64,000 nt of DNA from Pseudomonas sp. Bc-h. GTDB taxonomy: Bacteria; Pseudomonadota; Gammaproteobacteria; Pseudomonadales; Pseudomonadaceae. A program made the translations under genes and the position numbers. The DNA lies in NCBI RefSeq assembly GCF_002080045.1, contig NZ_MUIN01000010.1:124001-188000 (forward strand), read 5' to 3'. Below are positions 25,998 through 35,043 of this stretch, piece by piece. The stretch's first letter is position 1. Each line of letters opens with the position of its first letter. The notes under the pieces were generated by a model. It was not told where the DNA came from. It worked only from the letters and a program-made list of their open reading frames with translations, and made no database searches.

Positions 25998-26329
25998 TCC
26001 GCATCGATGCCATCTGGCTGGCCACCGAGCCGATGGATATGCGCGCCGGCACCGAGACGGCATTAGCCCGGGTGATTGCGGTGTTCGGTGCGGCGAAGCC
26101 GCACTGCGCTTATCTGTTCGCCAATCGCCGGGCTACCCGGATGAAAGTGCTGGTGCACGATGGCGTCGGTGTCTGGCTTGCCGCGCGGCGCCTGAACCAA
26201 GGCAAGTTCCACTGGCCCGGCATTCGCCACGGCTGCGAGGTCGAACTCGACAGCGAACAACTCCAGGCGTTGGTGCTGGGCCTGCCGTGGCAGCGCGTCG
26301 GCTCAGGCGGCGTGATCAGCATGCTGTAA
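25994..26329 (+). CDS. tnpB: IS66 family protein TnpB
   Basis: This is a 111-aa IS66 Orf2 protein. The start is the ATG at 25994 (MIRIDAIWLATEPMDM), inside the tnpA stop. The family blocks EPMDMRAGTETALARV and AYLFANRRATRMKVL are clear, as is GVWLAARRLNQGKFHWP. Its biochemical role is poorly defined, but it is needed for efficient IS66 transposition. It is followed 63 nt later by tnpC. Confidence 0.92.
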   Translation: MIRIDAIWLATEPMDMRAGTETALARVIAVFGAAKPHCAYLFANRRATRMKVLVHDGVGVWLAARRLNQGKFHWPGIRHGCEVELDSEQLQALVLGLPWQRVGSGGVISML

Positions 26330-26392
26330 CCGCCGGCCATTTGGCCGGTCTACTTGTCGCCGCCCCGCGCCTGCTCTGGCACAATCGGCGGC

Positions 26393-27928
26393 ATGACTTT
26401 CTCGCCCAACCTCGACCAGATGACCCCGGAACAGCTTCGTGCTTTGGCGGCACAGGCGTTGCAATTGCAATCCCAGGTCGAGGCGATGAGCAGGAAGATT
26501 CAGAACGATGAAATCCTCATCGAACAGTTCAAGTTCGAAATCGCCCTGCTCAAACGGCACAAGTTTGCCAAGCGCAGCGAGCAAATCAGCCCGGCGCAAA
26601 GCAGCTTGCTGGATGACCTGCTCGACACAGACCTTGAAGCTATCGAGGCCGAGTTAAAACAGCTTCTCCCAGATGCGCCACAGGCCGAACCACGGCAATC
26701 CCCGAAACGTGCGCCTTTGCCGCCGCAGTTTCCACGCACGGTGATTCGTCACGAACCCGAAAACACCCAGTGCGTCTGTGGCTGCCAACTTCAACGCATC
26801 GGCGAAGACGTCAGCGAGAAGCTGGATTACACGCCGGGCGTGTTTACCGTCGAGCAACATGTGCGGGGCAAATGGGCCTGTCGCCAGTGCGAAACCCTGA
26901 TCCAGGCACCGGTGCCAGCCCAGGTTATCGACAAAGGTATCCCGACCGCAGGTTTGTTGGCCCACGTGATGGTGGCCAAGTTTGCCGATCACTTGCCGCT
27001 GTACCGGCAGGAGAAAATCTTTGGCCGCGCCGGGCTGGCAATTGCTCGCTCGACCCTGGCCCAGTGGGTCGGACAAACCGGCGTGCGGCTTCAGCCACTG
27101 GTCGATGCACTGTGTGAAGCCGTGCTGAACCAGGGCGTGATCCACGCTGATGAAACACCGGTGCAAATGCTTGCGCCAGGCGAGAAGAAAACCCACCGGG
27201 CCTATGTCTGGGCCTACAGCACGACGCCGTTTTCAGCGCTCAAAGCGGTGGTTTACGACTTCAGCCCAAGCCGTGCTGGCGAACATGCGCGCAACTTCCT
27301 AGGTGACTGGAACGGCAAGCTGGTCTGCGACGACTTCGCTGGCTACAAAGCCGGTTTCGAACAAGGCATCACTGAAATCGGCTGCATGGCCCACGCCCGG
27401 CGCAAGTTCTTTGATTTGCACGTGGCGAACAAAAGTCAGCTAGCTGAACAGGCCCTGCACTCGATCAGCGGCTTGTACGAGGTCGAACGTCAGGCGCGGG
27501 ACATGAGTGATGAAGAGCGCTGGCGAGTACGACAAGAATTGGCGGTGCCGATCCTCAAAAAACTGCATGACTGGATGTTGGCTCAGCGCGACCTGGTGCC
27601 CAATGGATCAGCCACGGCCAAAGCCCTCGATTACAGCCTGAAACGCTGGGTAGCGCTGACGCGCTACCTGGATGATGGGGCTGTGCCCATCGACAACAAC
27701 CAGGTCGAAAACCAGATACGGCCATGGGCACTCGGGCGCTCGAACTGGTTATTTGCGGGATCCCTGCGCAGCGGTAAGCGGGCTGCGGCAATCATGAGTT
27801 TGATCCAGTCGGCGCGCATGAATGGGCATGATCCGTATGCCTATCTAAAAGATGTGCTGACGCGGCTGCCGACCCAACGGGCCAGTGAGATCGGACAGTT
27901 GCTGCCGCATCAGTGGGTGCCGGCCTGA
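26393..27928 (+). CDS. tnpC: IS66 family transposase TnpC
   Basis: This is the 511-aa DDE transposase of the element. It starts at ATG 26393 (MTFSPNLDQMTPEQ). An N-terminal leucine-rich coiled coil (about 10-70) and a zinc-finger-like region (QCVCGCQLQ, then WACRQCETL) precede the catalytic core. The catalytic residues are in IHADETPVQM, VCDDFAGYKAG and DNNQVENQIRPWALG. The C-terminal IS66 extension is present (NGHDPYAYLKDVLTRLP). It is full length, with the stop 10 nt before the right terminal repeat. Confidence 0.95.
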   Translation: MTFSPNLDQMTPEQLRALAAQALQLQSQVEAMSRKIQNDEILIEQFKFEIALLKRHKFAKRSEQISPAQSSLLDDLLDTDLEAIEAELKQLLPDAPQAEPRQSPKRAPLPPQFPRTVIRHEPENTQCVCGCQLQRIGEDVSEKLDYTPGVFTVEQHVRGKWACRQCETLIQAPVPAQVIDKGIPTAGLLAHVMVAKFADHLPLYRQEKIFGRAGLAIARSTLAQWVGQTGVRLQPLVDALCEAVLNQGVIHADETPVQMLAPGEKKTHRAYVWAYSTTPFSALKAVVYDFSPSRAGEHARNFLGDWNGKLVCDDFAGYKAGFEQGITEIGCMAHARRKFFDLHVANKSQLAEQALHSISGLYEVERQARDMSDEERWRVRQELAVPILKKLHDWMLAQRDLVPNGSATAKALDYSLKRWVALTRYLDDGAVPIDNNQVENQIRPWALGRSNWLFAGSLRSGKRAAAIMSLIQSARMNGHDPYAYLKDVLTRLPTQRASEIGQLLPHQWVPA

Positions 27929-28050
27929 CTTACGCAAGGTGAGTTCGCCGGACGCTTACCCTTAACCAACGTGATTCGAATGATTGCAAGCATCTAACCA
28001 CGCCTACCATACTACTACCGCACTAGCACAGCTCACTCAAGCCAGCTTCC

Positions 28051-28263
28051 TTGCGCAAGCCCAAGTCAGCAAGATTACCTGAGCGCATAGCGGAGGAAGG
28101 ATGTGACGACGCACTGGTTGGCGTTGGGCAATTCGGTCGTTTAGGTCTGGAGTTCATAAGAGAAACCGCCAACGCCCGAGAGGCTATGGAGAGCGCATTG
28201 GCAGACGTCCGTCGTGCTTATGAGTCGCGACTGGGAAGAGGTTTTCAAATAGCGTACGTGTGA
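28051..28263 (+). CDS. Possible small protein or remnant
   Basis: An open frame of up to 70 codons with no good start signal. The central part GCDDALVGVGQFGRLGLEFI and the following EAMESALADVRRA resemble the N-terminal half of small helix-turn-helix proteins common in pseudomonad islands. The expected DNA-binding C-terminal half is missing, so this may be a truncated relic. It lies just right of the IS66 element. Confidence 0.3.
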   Translation: MRKPKSARLPERIAEEGCDDALVGVGQFGRLGLEFIRETANAREAMESALADVRRAYESRLGRGFQIAYV

Positions 28264-28465
28264 TGCGAGCGGCATGTTGATACGACTGTGGCCTCCTCCA
28301 AGAAGCGAAGGTGCCATTGCCGCACCGAGGGTTGAGACGGCGCGAGAGTGGCGGCATCGCCTGACCTTTTCATGGATCCGGTGACGCATAAAAACCCTCC
28401 GGCTCCAACCCCCTAACCGGATTCCGCCCTACACTTCCATCAATCAATCGAAACGGGTGCCCACG

Positions 28466-28771
28466 GTGAACGTACGCGAGCTGATCCAATACCTGTCTGA
28501 ATTCGATCCTGAGACTGAAGTCGTGATCGAATACGACAGCCATTTCCTGACTGTTAAAGCGGTTCAGCCGGAGATTGTCCTCACCCAAGGGGATAGTTGG
28601 GCGGACTATCCGAGCGCCAAAGTGCTTGAGGGTAATAGCCGGTTCCCATTGGGCGATGCCGAGCATGCACCAACCAAAAGAGTCCGCAGCACACCGTCGT
28701 CGCGATTTGGGGGACAACGCCTTAAGTCGCCCTCAGTCGCAAAGCGGTCATTCCCCGACTCGCCCGCTTGA
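28466..28771 (+). CDS. Hypothetical protein
   Basis: This is a protein of about 101 aa if the GTG at 28466 (MNVRELIQYLSEFDPETEV) is used; an in-frame GTG at 28457 is also possible. The first 45 residues follow a pattern common in small phage or island proteins, a helix ending in FDPETEVVIEYDS, then short strands. The last 40 residues are arginine/serine/proline-rich and look unstructured. That tail could mean an old frameshift. I do not assign a function. Confidence 0.45.
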   Translation: MNVRELIQYLSEFDPETEVVIEYDSHFLTVKAVQPEIVLTQGDSWADYPSAKVLEGNSRFPLGDAEHAPTKRVRSTPSSRFGGQRLKSPSVAKRSFPDSPA

Positions 28772-28987
28772 GCCAGTGAGATGAACCATCGTTTTCCACG
28801 CCTAGTCGAAGCGGTACCAACGCATTCGCAGCAGACTTTAAACCCCACGCCGTTGGGATACGCCCAAATGAATCAACGGAGTTCGCTCATCAGAACTCCG
28901 ACATGGCCTGAAGACTAGTAACCATCCTGCCGGTTTCGTTGAATTCGAGATGTACCTGACGACCACTGCTCCGCAAACCAAAAGTCC

Positions 28988-29797
28988 TTACACCTTACTG
29001 GATTGTCGTTGACGCTGGCGGAATCGCTTGATGAAGCTCGCATCGATCAGGTCATCTACGTCCAGGGTCAAGGAACAGTTGACCAACGAGGCCAAAGCGT
29101 TATCGGACAGCTTGAAGTCGTTGGGGATGAAGCCGTGGTGCTTGACCGTGTTATCGCTGACGCGAGCAGCAAATGCCTTCAAAAAATCCGCCAGACCTGA
29201 TCGACGTCCCTCTGTTGCGGCAGCTGTTGCTGGATCATTTGCAACAACCTCAGTGCCGTCAGCATTGATGCCGATGACCTCAACAAAAGCGCTCAAAGAC
29301 GGCCAGTACTTCAGATCGTACTGGTACTGCAGCTCATCCAAATGTTCCTTCACGTGCGACTCGAACAGGTAGTTATGCTCTGACGCCTCGGCCATCACAT
29401 CAAGGACATGGTAGTGAGTGTCGCAACTGAAGCTTGAATACTCCTTCAACTCATCGCGACGCGTCAGGAGCCCGGCGAGCTGGCTGGCCACCAACGAGAT
29501 CTGCTCATTGACCTCGATAAGCTCCTTACGAGCGATTCTAGCCTCGCGAATCTTCTCCGGACTCCAAGCCACGGGCGTGTACAGGAAGACGTCAAAGAAG
29601 CCCTTGAGCGCGCGCGGGTGATGATCGAGCGCCTTATGAATCTCAGCATAGGCGTCATGTAGCTCAACGCTGCGGGACAGCATGCGTTCAATGACTCTGT
29701 TGACGCTTGGCCAAGTTTTGTGAGCCAGGTTGTACTCCATGTCCTCACGAAGAACGGCTTCGCAGCTTCGAACAGCAAGGTAGGAAACAATCGGCAT
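28988..29797 (-). CDS. Hypothetical protein, island cargo
   Basis: This is a 269-aa soluble protein, unrecognised. The ATG at 29797 (MPIVSYLAVRSCEAV) is preferred for its AGGTGA site. It is mostly helical. Residues about 95-125 (ARKELIEVNEQISLVASQLAG) look like a coiled coil, and a cysteine/histidine pair occurs in SFSCDTHYHVLDVM. The C-terminus is basic (IKRFRQRQRQSSKV). No signal peptide or membrane segment is present. It shares strand and region with the Abi-like gene at 29975-30880, separated by about 180 nt, so a functional link is possible but unproven. Confidence 0.55.
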   Translation of the reverse strand: MPIVSYLAVRSCEAVLREDMEYNLAHKTWPSVNRVIERMLSRSVELHDAYAEIHKALDHHPRALKGFFDVFLYTPVAWSPEKIREARIARKELIEVNEQISLVASQLAGLLTRRDELKEYSSFSCDTHYHVLDVMAEASEHNYLFESHVKEHLDELQYQYDLKYWPSLSAFVEVIGINADGTEVVANDPATAAATEGRRSGLADFLKAFAARVSDNTVKHHGFIPNDFKLSDNALASLVNCSLTLDVDDLIDASFIKRFRQRQRQSSKV

Positions 29798-29974
29798 TTG
29801 GATCACCTGTGATGTGGACGATGCGCGCAGGTTAGTGAACTGCGAAGATTACGTCGGTACCTGTAAAAAACTTTCCCAGCGCCTACAGGTACCTCAATGC
29901 AACGGCTCTCTACCCCGCGTTCGCCTTCGCTGACTTTGCCGGCAGTATTCGTCGACCACGGTTCAAAGCTCTGC

Positions 29975-30880
29975 TCAAGCCCTGTAGGCTTGGTCATGCA
30001 GAAACAACATCGCCGAAGCAGTGATATTCAAGGCGTACTTGGCGACATGCTCAGGCACCACCTTTGGCACTTCACCGGCACCGTGTGAAGAGCTCAAGCG
30101 ATTACGCAGCGTTGCAACGATCATCAGAGGTGTCTCCCAGAACGTATCCATTTCGGTCTTCGTCATGATCGTTCTCAGCAGCTTCGACGTCGTGTCGCCC
30201 TGCGAATACTCAAAGCCCTTTTGGCCACAAATGACCTTCATCACGCTTTCGTAGCTGCTGTTGCACTTCGTGACGCAGTCACTGAATTTTCCATGTCGGT
30301 AATCTTCCAGGGCGCCCATGAATTCCGCGTTGGCGTTCAAGAATGCGGGCTTGCGCAGCAATTGGAGAGCAGGCTCGATGGCAGTGTCGTGCATGACCTG
30401 GCTATCTTTGGGAATGACCTTCGACTCCTCACGAAGCGTCATGCACTCAGTGGCCTGCCCGTAGAACGTTGACTGCCCACGTTCCCACACGGGTTGCGTG
30501 ACGAAGTAAGGCAGGTCATCAATACTGAAAAACTCGTTTAACCGGCTCACCACTTCACCTTGCCGACCGTGCAGATAAGGGCCAGCGTCGGAGTGAACGA
30601 CGTACTCAATAGCGTCTAAAAAATGCGCGTCACTGCAACTGCCCAGAAACTCCAACGCGTCCATTTCACGAGTACGCCCCTGTTTTTCCGTGAGGTGCGC
30701 GCGGCCCACCAGGTAAGTGAGCCGCCCATGCAGGAATTCGAGGGTCTCAGACAAGTCGCCTTGGCCAGCATCTCGCAGCAACATCATCGTCCTGTGCCGG
30801 AACTCTTTCGTCAGAGGCTTTCGGACGACTCCTTTATTTTCCTTCCGACGAGAAAAGACACCAAAGATATTCCCTATCAC
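29975..30880 (-). CDS. Abortive-infection-like protein (STM4504/Abi C-terminal type)
   Basis: This is a protein of about 301 aa from a GTG at 30880 with GAGG upstream. Its N-terminus (NIFGVFSRRKENKG) matches the start of STM4504/CBY_0614-type proteins. The C-terminal ~80 residues (KCNSSYESVMKVICGQKG through ATLRNRLSSSHGAGE) match the Abi_C domain found in phage-exclusion genes. The open frame continues upstream to 31243, but that part is histidine- and arginine-rich and probably not translated. A role in phage defence is inferred from family and location; the mechanism is not known. No obvious partner enzyme is adjacent. Confidence 0.65.
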   Translation of the reverse strand: MIGNIFGVFSRRKENKGVVRKPLTKEFRHRTMMLLRDAGQGDLSETLEFLHGRLTYLVGRAHLTEKQGRTREMDALEFLGSCSDAHFLDAIEYVVHSDAGPYLHGRQGEVVSRLNEFFSIDDLPYFVTQPVWERGQSTFYGQATECMTLREESKVIPKDSQVMHDTAIEPALQLLRKPAFLNANAEFMGALEDYRHGKFSDCVTKCNSSYESVMKVICGQKGFEYSQGDTTSKLLRTIMTKTEMDTFWETPLMIVATLRNRLSSSHGAGEVPKVVPEHVAKYALNITASAMLFLHDQAYRA

Positions 30881-31544
30881 ATCGTCACCCTCGTGCTGAA
30901 AATGAAAACGACCTGCAAGATTCTGAAACCTAGCCGAGTGTTTTAACAGCCTGCTGCTCTCGATGTCGCTTAGATCGAAGTGGTGGAAACCAGCTCGATA
31001 TGTTTGAATCCCTTTTTCTTGGCCGCGTTTCTGGCATCTTGTTCTGCCATCAGGCTGCTGAGCGTGCTGGCATAGAAGATAAAAATCTCTTCTTGCCCCT
31101 CGAACTCTCTCGTAACACGCAACGTCACCTGAAGCTTCAAGAACGTGGGTGACCACTGGTAAGTCGGCGTGTTGCGCGGGCAGGTGGTACAGGTGAAGGT
31201 TGGCGCTCCGCGCTCTGAGGTACAGATCTATCAGGTGAACCAAATAGGGCCCTGCGCATTTCCTCTTCGCTCAAATCAACACTCATGCGAAAGATCTCAT
31301 AAAGAAAAATGACACCGTAGGTGCGGGGTATGGTGCAGTCCTGAGCAAGATTGCCAGGGTCGCACATTATGACCGAATGATGAGTTTCTCGCCTGACGCC
31401 CTAAGGCTCCAAATTGCCCGGCAGCTCTTGCGGAGGATGGCTGTGCAACATCATCATAAGGCTCATAGCCAAATAAGCACTGTACTGACTCCACCTAACC
31501 GGTTTCCCCATCCTCATAGCGTCTCAGCAGACTCCAGAGGTCGT
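30881..31544. other. Stretch without a convincing gene
   Basis: Several overlapping frames on both strands exist here, none with a ribosome site plus a family signal. The minus-strand frame continuing from the Abi-like gene to 31243 is treated as upstream non-coding. The promoter of the Abi-like gene should lie in this interval. Confidence 0.4.
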
Positions 31545-31706
31545 ATGGAACATGACAAGGCCTCTAGGCCCCTCACACTCGACGAATTCGATGGAATGAT
31601 GCAAGAGTTCGATTTAGCGCAGACCTGGATGCTGGAGCAGCTCATGAGCAGACGCATGGAGGATGATGAGTTAGCGAGTTCTGCCGCCAAAAACTCGAAC
31701 GAATAA
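31545..31706 (+). CDS. Small hypothetical protein
   Basis: A 53-aa acidic protein starts at ATG 31545, with AGAGG five to ten bases upstream. The sequence (PLTLDEFDGMMQEFDLAQ, then MSRRMEDDELASSAAK) looks helical and soluble. The open frame extends to 31377, but that part lacks a start signal. It is unrecognised and its role is unknown. Confidence 0.4.
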   Translation: MEHDKASRPLTLDEFDGMMQEFDLAQTWMLEQLMSRRMEDDELASSAAKNSNE

Positions 31707-32039
31707 TCCACAAAACCATATCATCGGGCTCACAGGCTCCCCGCAGCGGTACAGCTGAGTTGAGCTTCGCCCGAAGCTCCAGGGCGCTAGCCCCCTGCAC
31801 CCCCAAAAATGGTCGTGTTGCATTTGCGGAGGCGTACGCATTACCCGGCTAGCATCCGCAATTGCAGAAGACGTCTGCTATAGGTCGATAGCCGCCTCTG
31901 GGCCAATTCCACATAGCGGGCAGCGTGGGGCCGAGACCGCTTCGCGAATTGAGCGAGGGGTGAAGGCATTCACCTCCAAGCGATTTTAGGAACCGGCAGA
32001 TATCGGCCACAAGCGGTCACTATTCGGCAGCAAGCGCCA
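31707..32039. other. Gene-free stretch before the arsenic operon end
   Basis: About 330 nt carry no supported gene, repeat or terminator. It separates the small plus-strand gene from the 3' end of the minus-strand arsenic operon. I see no clear hairpin with a T-run for that operon. Confidence 0.4.
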
Positions 32040-32462
32040 TCAAATCCTGTTGCCCTCATCATCAACAAGCAGTTGGCCATCCTCCTTGGCAAATTTCCCG
32101 CGCTGCTTTTGCGGCAACAGATCGAGTACTTCCTCTGAGGGACGACACAGGCGCGCTCCTAGTGGGGTAACGACTATCGGGCGGTTGATCAAAATTGGAT
32201 GCGTCATCATCGCATCGATAAGCTGGTCATCGGTCAGGTCGGGATTGGCCAACCCAAGCTCTTCATAAGGCGTGCCTTTGATGCGGAGTAATGCGCGCCC
32301 CCCAGTACCCATGGCGTTGATTAAACCTACCAACGTGTCGCGGTCAGGCGGGGTCTTCAGGTATTCGATTACCGTGGGTTCCTCTCCGCTGTTACGGATC
32401 AGTCCCAACGTGTTGCGTGACGTCCCGCACTGAGGGTTGTGGTAGATCGTGATCTCGCTCAT
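32040..32462 (-). CDS. arsC: Arsenate reductase, glutaredoxin-coupled ArsC
   Basis: This is a 140-aa cytosolic ArsC of the plasmid R773 type, which reduces arsenate to arsenite using glutathione and glutaredoxin. The catalytic cysteine is C12 in HNPQCGTSR. The arginine set that holds the oxyanion is visible as ALLRIKG, INRPIVV and GARLCRP. It is the last gene of the ars operon, 25 nt after arsH. The same operon carries a different-class reductase, so two electron routes are available. Confidence 0.93.
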   Translation of the reverse strand: MSEITIYHNPQCGTSRNTLGLIRNSGEEPTVIEYLKTPPDRDTLVGLINAMGTGGRALLRIKGTPYEELGLANPDLTDDQLIDAMMTHPILINRPIVVTPLGARLCRPSEEVLDLLPQKQRGKFAKEDGQLLVDDEGNRI

Positions 32463-32487
32463 GGCGATTGCTCCCTTTGGGGTTGGA

Positions 32488-33201
32488 TTAGATGGAGCGC
32501 TGATTAACTCTCTGCGATAGCGCTGCCGCTGACTCTTTACGCTCGGAGTAGCGATCCACCAGATAGTCCTGGCGATCCCGCAACAGGATCGTGAATTTCA
32601 TCAGCTCCTCCATCACGTCCACCAGACGGTCGTAATAGGACGAAGGCTTCATCCGACCGGAGTCATCGAACTCAGTGAACGCCTTGGCGACCGAGGATTG
32701 ATTTGGGATGGTGAACATTCGCATCCAGCGCCCCAGAACGCGCAACTGGTTGACCACGTTGAACGACTGGGAGCCACCGCAGACCTGCATCACTGCCAAG
32801 GTTTTGCCTTGGGTAGGTCGTACCGCGCCTATCGCAAGCGGCACCCAGTCAATCTGGGCCTTAAATACTGCACTCATAGCGCCGTGACGCTCGGGCGAGC
32901 ACCAGACCTGGCCCTCTGACCATTGCATCAACTCACGCAGTTCCAGCACCTTCGGATGACTATCAGGCGCATCGTCTGGGAGTGGCAGACCTGACGGATC
33001 GAAGATCCGGGTTTCGGCGCCAAACTCTTCAAGCAGGCGTGCAGCTTCCTGAGTGACCAACCGGCTGAACGAGCGCTCTCGGGTCGATCCGTATAGCAGC
33101 AGGATGCGCGGCTTGTGCGTTGACGAGGTGCTGGTCGCCAGTCGCTCCAGCGACGGTATGTCGATCAGATCGGCCTGTACGTTGGGTAGTGTGTCTTGCA
33201 T
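32488..33201 (-). CDS. arsH: ArsH, NADPH-dependent FMN reductase/organoarsenical oxidase
   Basis: This is a 237-aa flavodoxin-fold enzyme. The phosphate-binding loop LLYGSTRERSFSR and the downstream WCSPERHGAMSAVFKAQIDW block are ArsH signatures. ArsH uses NADPH and FMN, and known members oxidise trivalent methyl- or aromatic arsenicals to less toxic forms. The N-terminal ~30 residues precede the fold, as in family members. The gene lies 45 nt after the thioredoxin-type arsC; a CGGGCTC/GAGCCCG hairpin (33214-33236) sits in that gap. Confidence 0.93.
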   Translation of the reverse strand: MQDTLPNVQADLIDIPSLERLATSTSSTHKPRILLLYGSTRERSFSRLVTQEAARLLEEFGAETRIFDPSGLPLPDDAPDSHPKVLELRELMQWSEGQVWCSPERHGAMSAVFKAQIDWVPLAIGAVRPTQGKTLAVMQVCGGSQSFNVVNQLRVLGRWMRMFTIPNQSSVAKAFTEFDDSGRMKPSSYYDRLVDVMEELMKFTILLRDRQDYLVDRYSERKESAAALSQRVNQRSI

Positions 33202-33213
33202 AAAAAACTCCTT

Positions 33214-33236
33214 CGGGCTCTGTGATACTGAGCCCG
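33214..33236. other. Small hairpin between arsC and arsH
   Basis: CGGGCTC (33214-33220) and GAGCCCG (33230-33236) form a 7-bp stem with a 9-nt loop in the 45-nt gap inside the ars operon. There is no T-run. It might tune mRNA stability or downstream expression. Confidence 0.45.
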
Positions 33237-33246
33237 GACTGTCGGC

Positions 33247-33717
33247 CTAAAGCGTGCCGATGCGATTCAATTCAGCTTTCAGTTCGTCAGCGCTCATCGT
33301 GCTAAGAGGCAGGCTCAGAAATACGCCTACACGCTCCTGGATCTTGGCCAGGGTCGACTCAAATGCCGTTCTGATTTCAGCCTCTGATGCCGTTACTTCG
33401 GAAGGGTCGGACAGCCCCCAGTGCGCTTTCAGCGCGGGCCCAAAAAATACTGGGCAAGCTTCACCGGCAGCCCGGTCGCAGACCGTAATCACGATGTCGG
33501 GTGGCGAACCCTCAAAGGCGTCAGAGGATTTGCTACTCAGACCCTCCGTGGAGATGCCGGCGCTTTGAAGTGTCTGCAAGGCTCGCGGATTTACGCGACC
33601 ACTTGGGAAGCTGCCCGAGCTGACCGCCTCGACTCCAGCCGGAGCCAGATGATTGAACACGGCCTCGGACAGGATGCTGCGGCAGCTGTTGTGGGTGCAC
33701 ATGAACAGGACTTTCAT
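33247..33717 (-). CDS. arsC: Arsenate reductase, low-molecular-weight phosphatase type
   Basis: This is a 156-aa ArsC of the phosphatase fold. The P-loop C7-THNSC-R13 has the CX5R pattern, and a further cysteine pair occurs in VITVCDRAAGEACPVFFG. The ATG at 33717 (MKVLFMCTHN) has a GAGG site and lies 16 nt after arsB. The longer open frame from 33774 overlaps arsB and is rejected. It reduces arsenate in the cytosol to arsenite for export by ArsB. Resolution is probably via thioredoxin or a thiol cofactor. Confidence 0.92.
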   Translation of the reverse strand: MKVLFMCTHNSCRSILSEAVFNHLAPAGVEAVSSGSFPSGRVNPRALQTLQSAGISTEGLSSKSSDAFEGSPPDIVITVCDRAAGEACPVFFGPALKAHWGLSDPSEVTASEAEIRTAFESTLAKIQERVGVFLSLPLSTMSADELKAELNRIGTL

Positions 33718-33733
33718 GGAGTGCCTCATGGAT

Positions 33734-35026
33734 TTAGATACTGAGTCGTAGCGCCAGGGCGCAGAGCGTGACAATCAGGATGGGCAGGGTCAGCACGATC
33801 CCGGTCTTGAAGTAGTAACCCCACGTGATAGTGATGTTCTTTTTTGCGAGGACGTGCAGCCAGAGCAGTGTCGCCAAACTGCCAATGGGTGTGATCTTCG
33901 GCCCCAGGTCGCAACCGATAATGTTCGCGTACACCATGGCTTGCTGAACCACGCCCTGCGCCTCTGTGCCGTGAATGGACAAGGCGCCGACCAACACGGT
34001 AGGCATGTTGTTCATGATCGACGATAGCAACGCTGTGAGCAGTCCGGTGCCAAGGGAGGCGCCCCAGATGCCATGGCCAGCGAAGGTATTCAGGATCTGT
34101 GAGATGTGATCAGTGAGCCCGGCATTCTTGAGTCCGTAGACGACCAAGTACATGCCCAGCGAAAAGATCACCACCTGCCAGGGTGCGCCTTTAAGCACCT
34201 TTCCGGTGTCGATGGCGTGGCCGCGAGCCGCTATCACGTAAAGGATTAGCGCACACACCGCTGCAATGACGCTGATCGGTATGCCCAGTGGTTCAATCAC
34301 GAAAAAGCCGATCAGTAGGAGAGCCAAAACCCACCAGCCTGCGACAAACGTTGCCCGGTCGCGGATCACCTCTGAAGGTTGGTGCAGTTGGGCAAGGTCG
34401 TAGGTCGCAGGCAGTTCCTTGCGGAAAAACCACAGCAGCATTACCAATGTCGCCGCAACACTGGCGATGTTGACCGGCACCATGACAGAGGCATATTCGC
34501 TAAAGCCAATGCTGAAGTAATCGGCGGAAACGATATTGACCAGATTGGAGACCACCAGCGGCAGGCTCGCGGTATCCGCAATGAACCCTGCTGCCATCAC
34601 GAACGCCAGGGTGGCAGCGGGAGTAAACCGCAATGCCAGCAGCATCGCGATCACGATAGGCGTCAGGATCAGTGCCGCCCCGTCATTCGCGAAGAGCGCC
34701 GATACGGCGGCACCTAGCAGGATGATAAAGGTAAATAGTTTCCGGGTACTGCCTGCACCCCAGCGGGCAACATGCAGTGCTGACCACTCGAAGAACCCTG
34801 CTTCATCCAACAGCAAGCTAATGATGATCACAGCGATGAACGTGGCAGTGGCGTTCCACACGATGTGCCACACCTCAGGAATGTCCCCAAGGCTGACTAC
34901 CCCGGTGAGTAGCGCCAGGACAGCACCCAGGCTCGCACTCCATCCGACACCCAGCCCTTTGGGCTGCCAGATGACCAGCACGATAGTGACGACGAATATC
35001 AGTACGGCAAGTAGCATTTCAAACAC
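33734..35026 (-). CDS. arsB: Arsenite efflux pump ArsB
   Basis: This is a 430-aa inner-membrane arsenite/proton antiporter of the ArsB family, with about 12 hydrophobic segments starting LLAVLIFVVTIVLVI. Family blocks include FFEWSALHVARWGAGSTRKL, LFANDGAALILTPIV and LLSSIMNNMPTVLVG. It exports arsenite made by the two reductases. It follows arsR by 17 nt. No arsA or arsD is present, so the pump is expected to run on proton-motive force. Confidence 0.95.
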   Translation of the reverse strand: MFEMLLAVLIFVVTIVLVIWQPKGLGVGWSASLGAVLALLTGVVSLGDIPEVWHIVWNATATFIAVIIISLLLDEAGFFEWSALHVARWGAGSTRKLFTFIILLGAAVSALFANDGAALILTPIVIAMLLALRFTPAATLAFVMAAGFIADTASLPLVVSNLVNIVSADYFSIGFSEYASVMVPVNIASVAATLVMLLWFFRKELPATYDLAQLHQPSEVIRDRATFVAGWWVLALLLIGFFVIEPLGIPISVIAAVCALILYVIAARGHAIDTGKVLKGAPWQVVIFSLGMYLVVYGLKNAGLTDHISQILNTFAGHGIWGASLGTGLLTALLSSIMNNMPTVLVGALSIHGTEAQGVVQQAMVYANIIGCDLGPKITPIGSLATLLWLHVLAKKNITITWGYYFKTGIVLTLPILIVTLCALALRLSI

Positions 35027-35043
35027 TCGGAAAGGGACGTGGA

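Larger units (their letters stand above)
25577..27961 (+). mobile_element. Complete IS66-family insertion sequence (2385 bp)
   Basis: The 24-bp terminal inverted repeats at 25577-25600 (starting GTAAGCGTCCGGCGAACTCA) and 27938-27961 are perfect. The flanks carry an exact 8-bp target duplication, CCTTAACC, at 25569-25576 and 27962-27969. It encodes TnpA, TnpB and TnpC in the normal IS66 order, all open. Perfect ends and duplication suggest a recent and probably still functional insertion. The left end abuts the ribosome site of the HAD gene. Confidence 0.95.

Noticed and set aside
30881..31243. N-terminal extension of the Abi-like protein
   Set aside because: The frame is open, but its sequence is His/Arg-rich without family similarity; the STM4504-like start and a ribosome site lie at 30880.
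33718..33774. Upstream start for the phosphatase-type arsC
   Set aside because: It overlaps the arsB end and lacks a ribosome site; ATG 33717 has GAGG and gives the family-type N-terminus.
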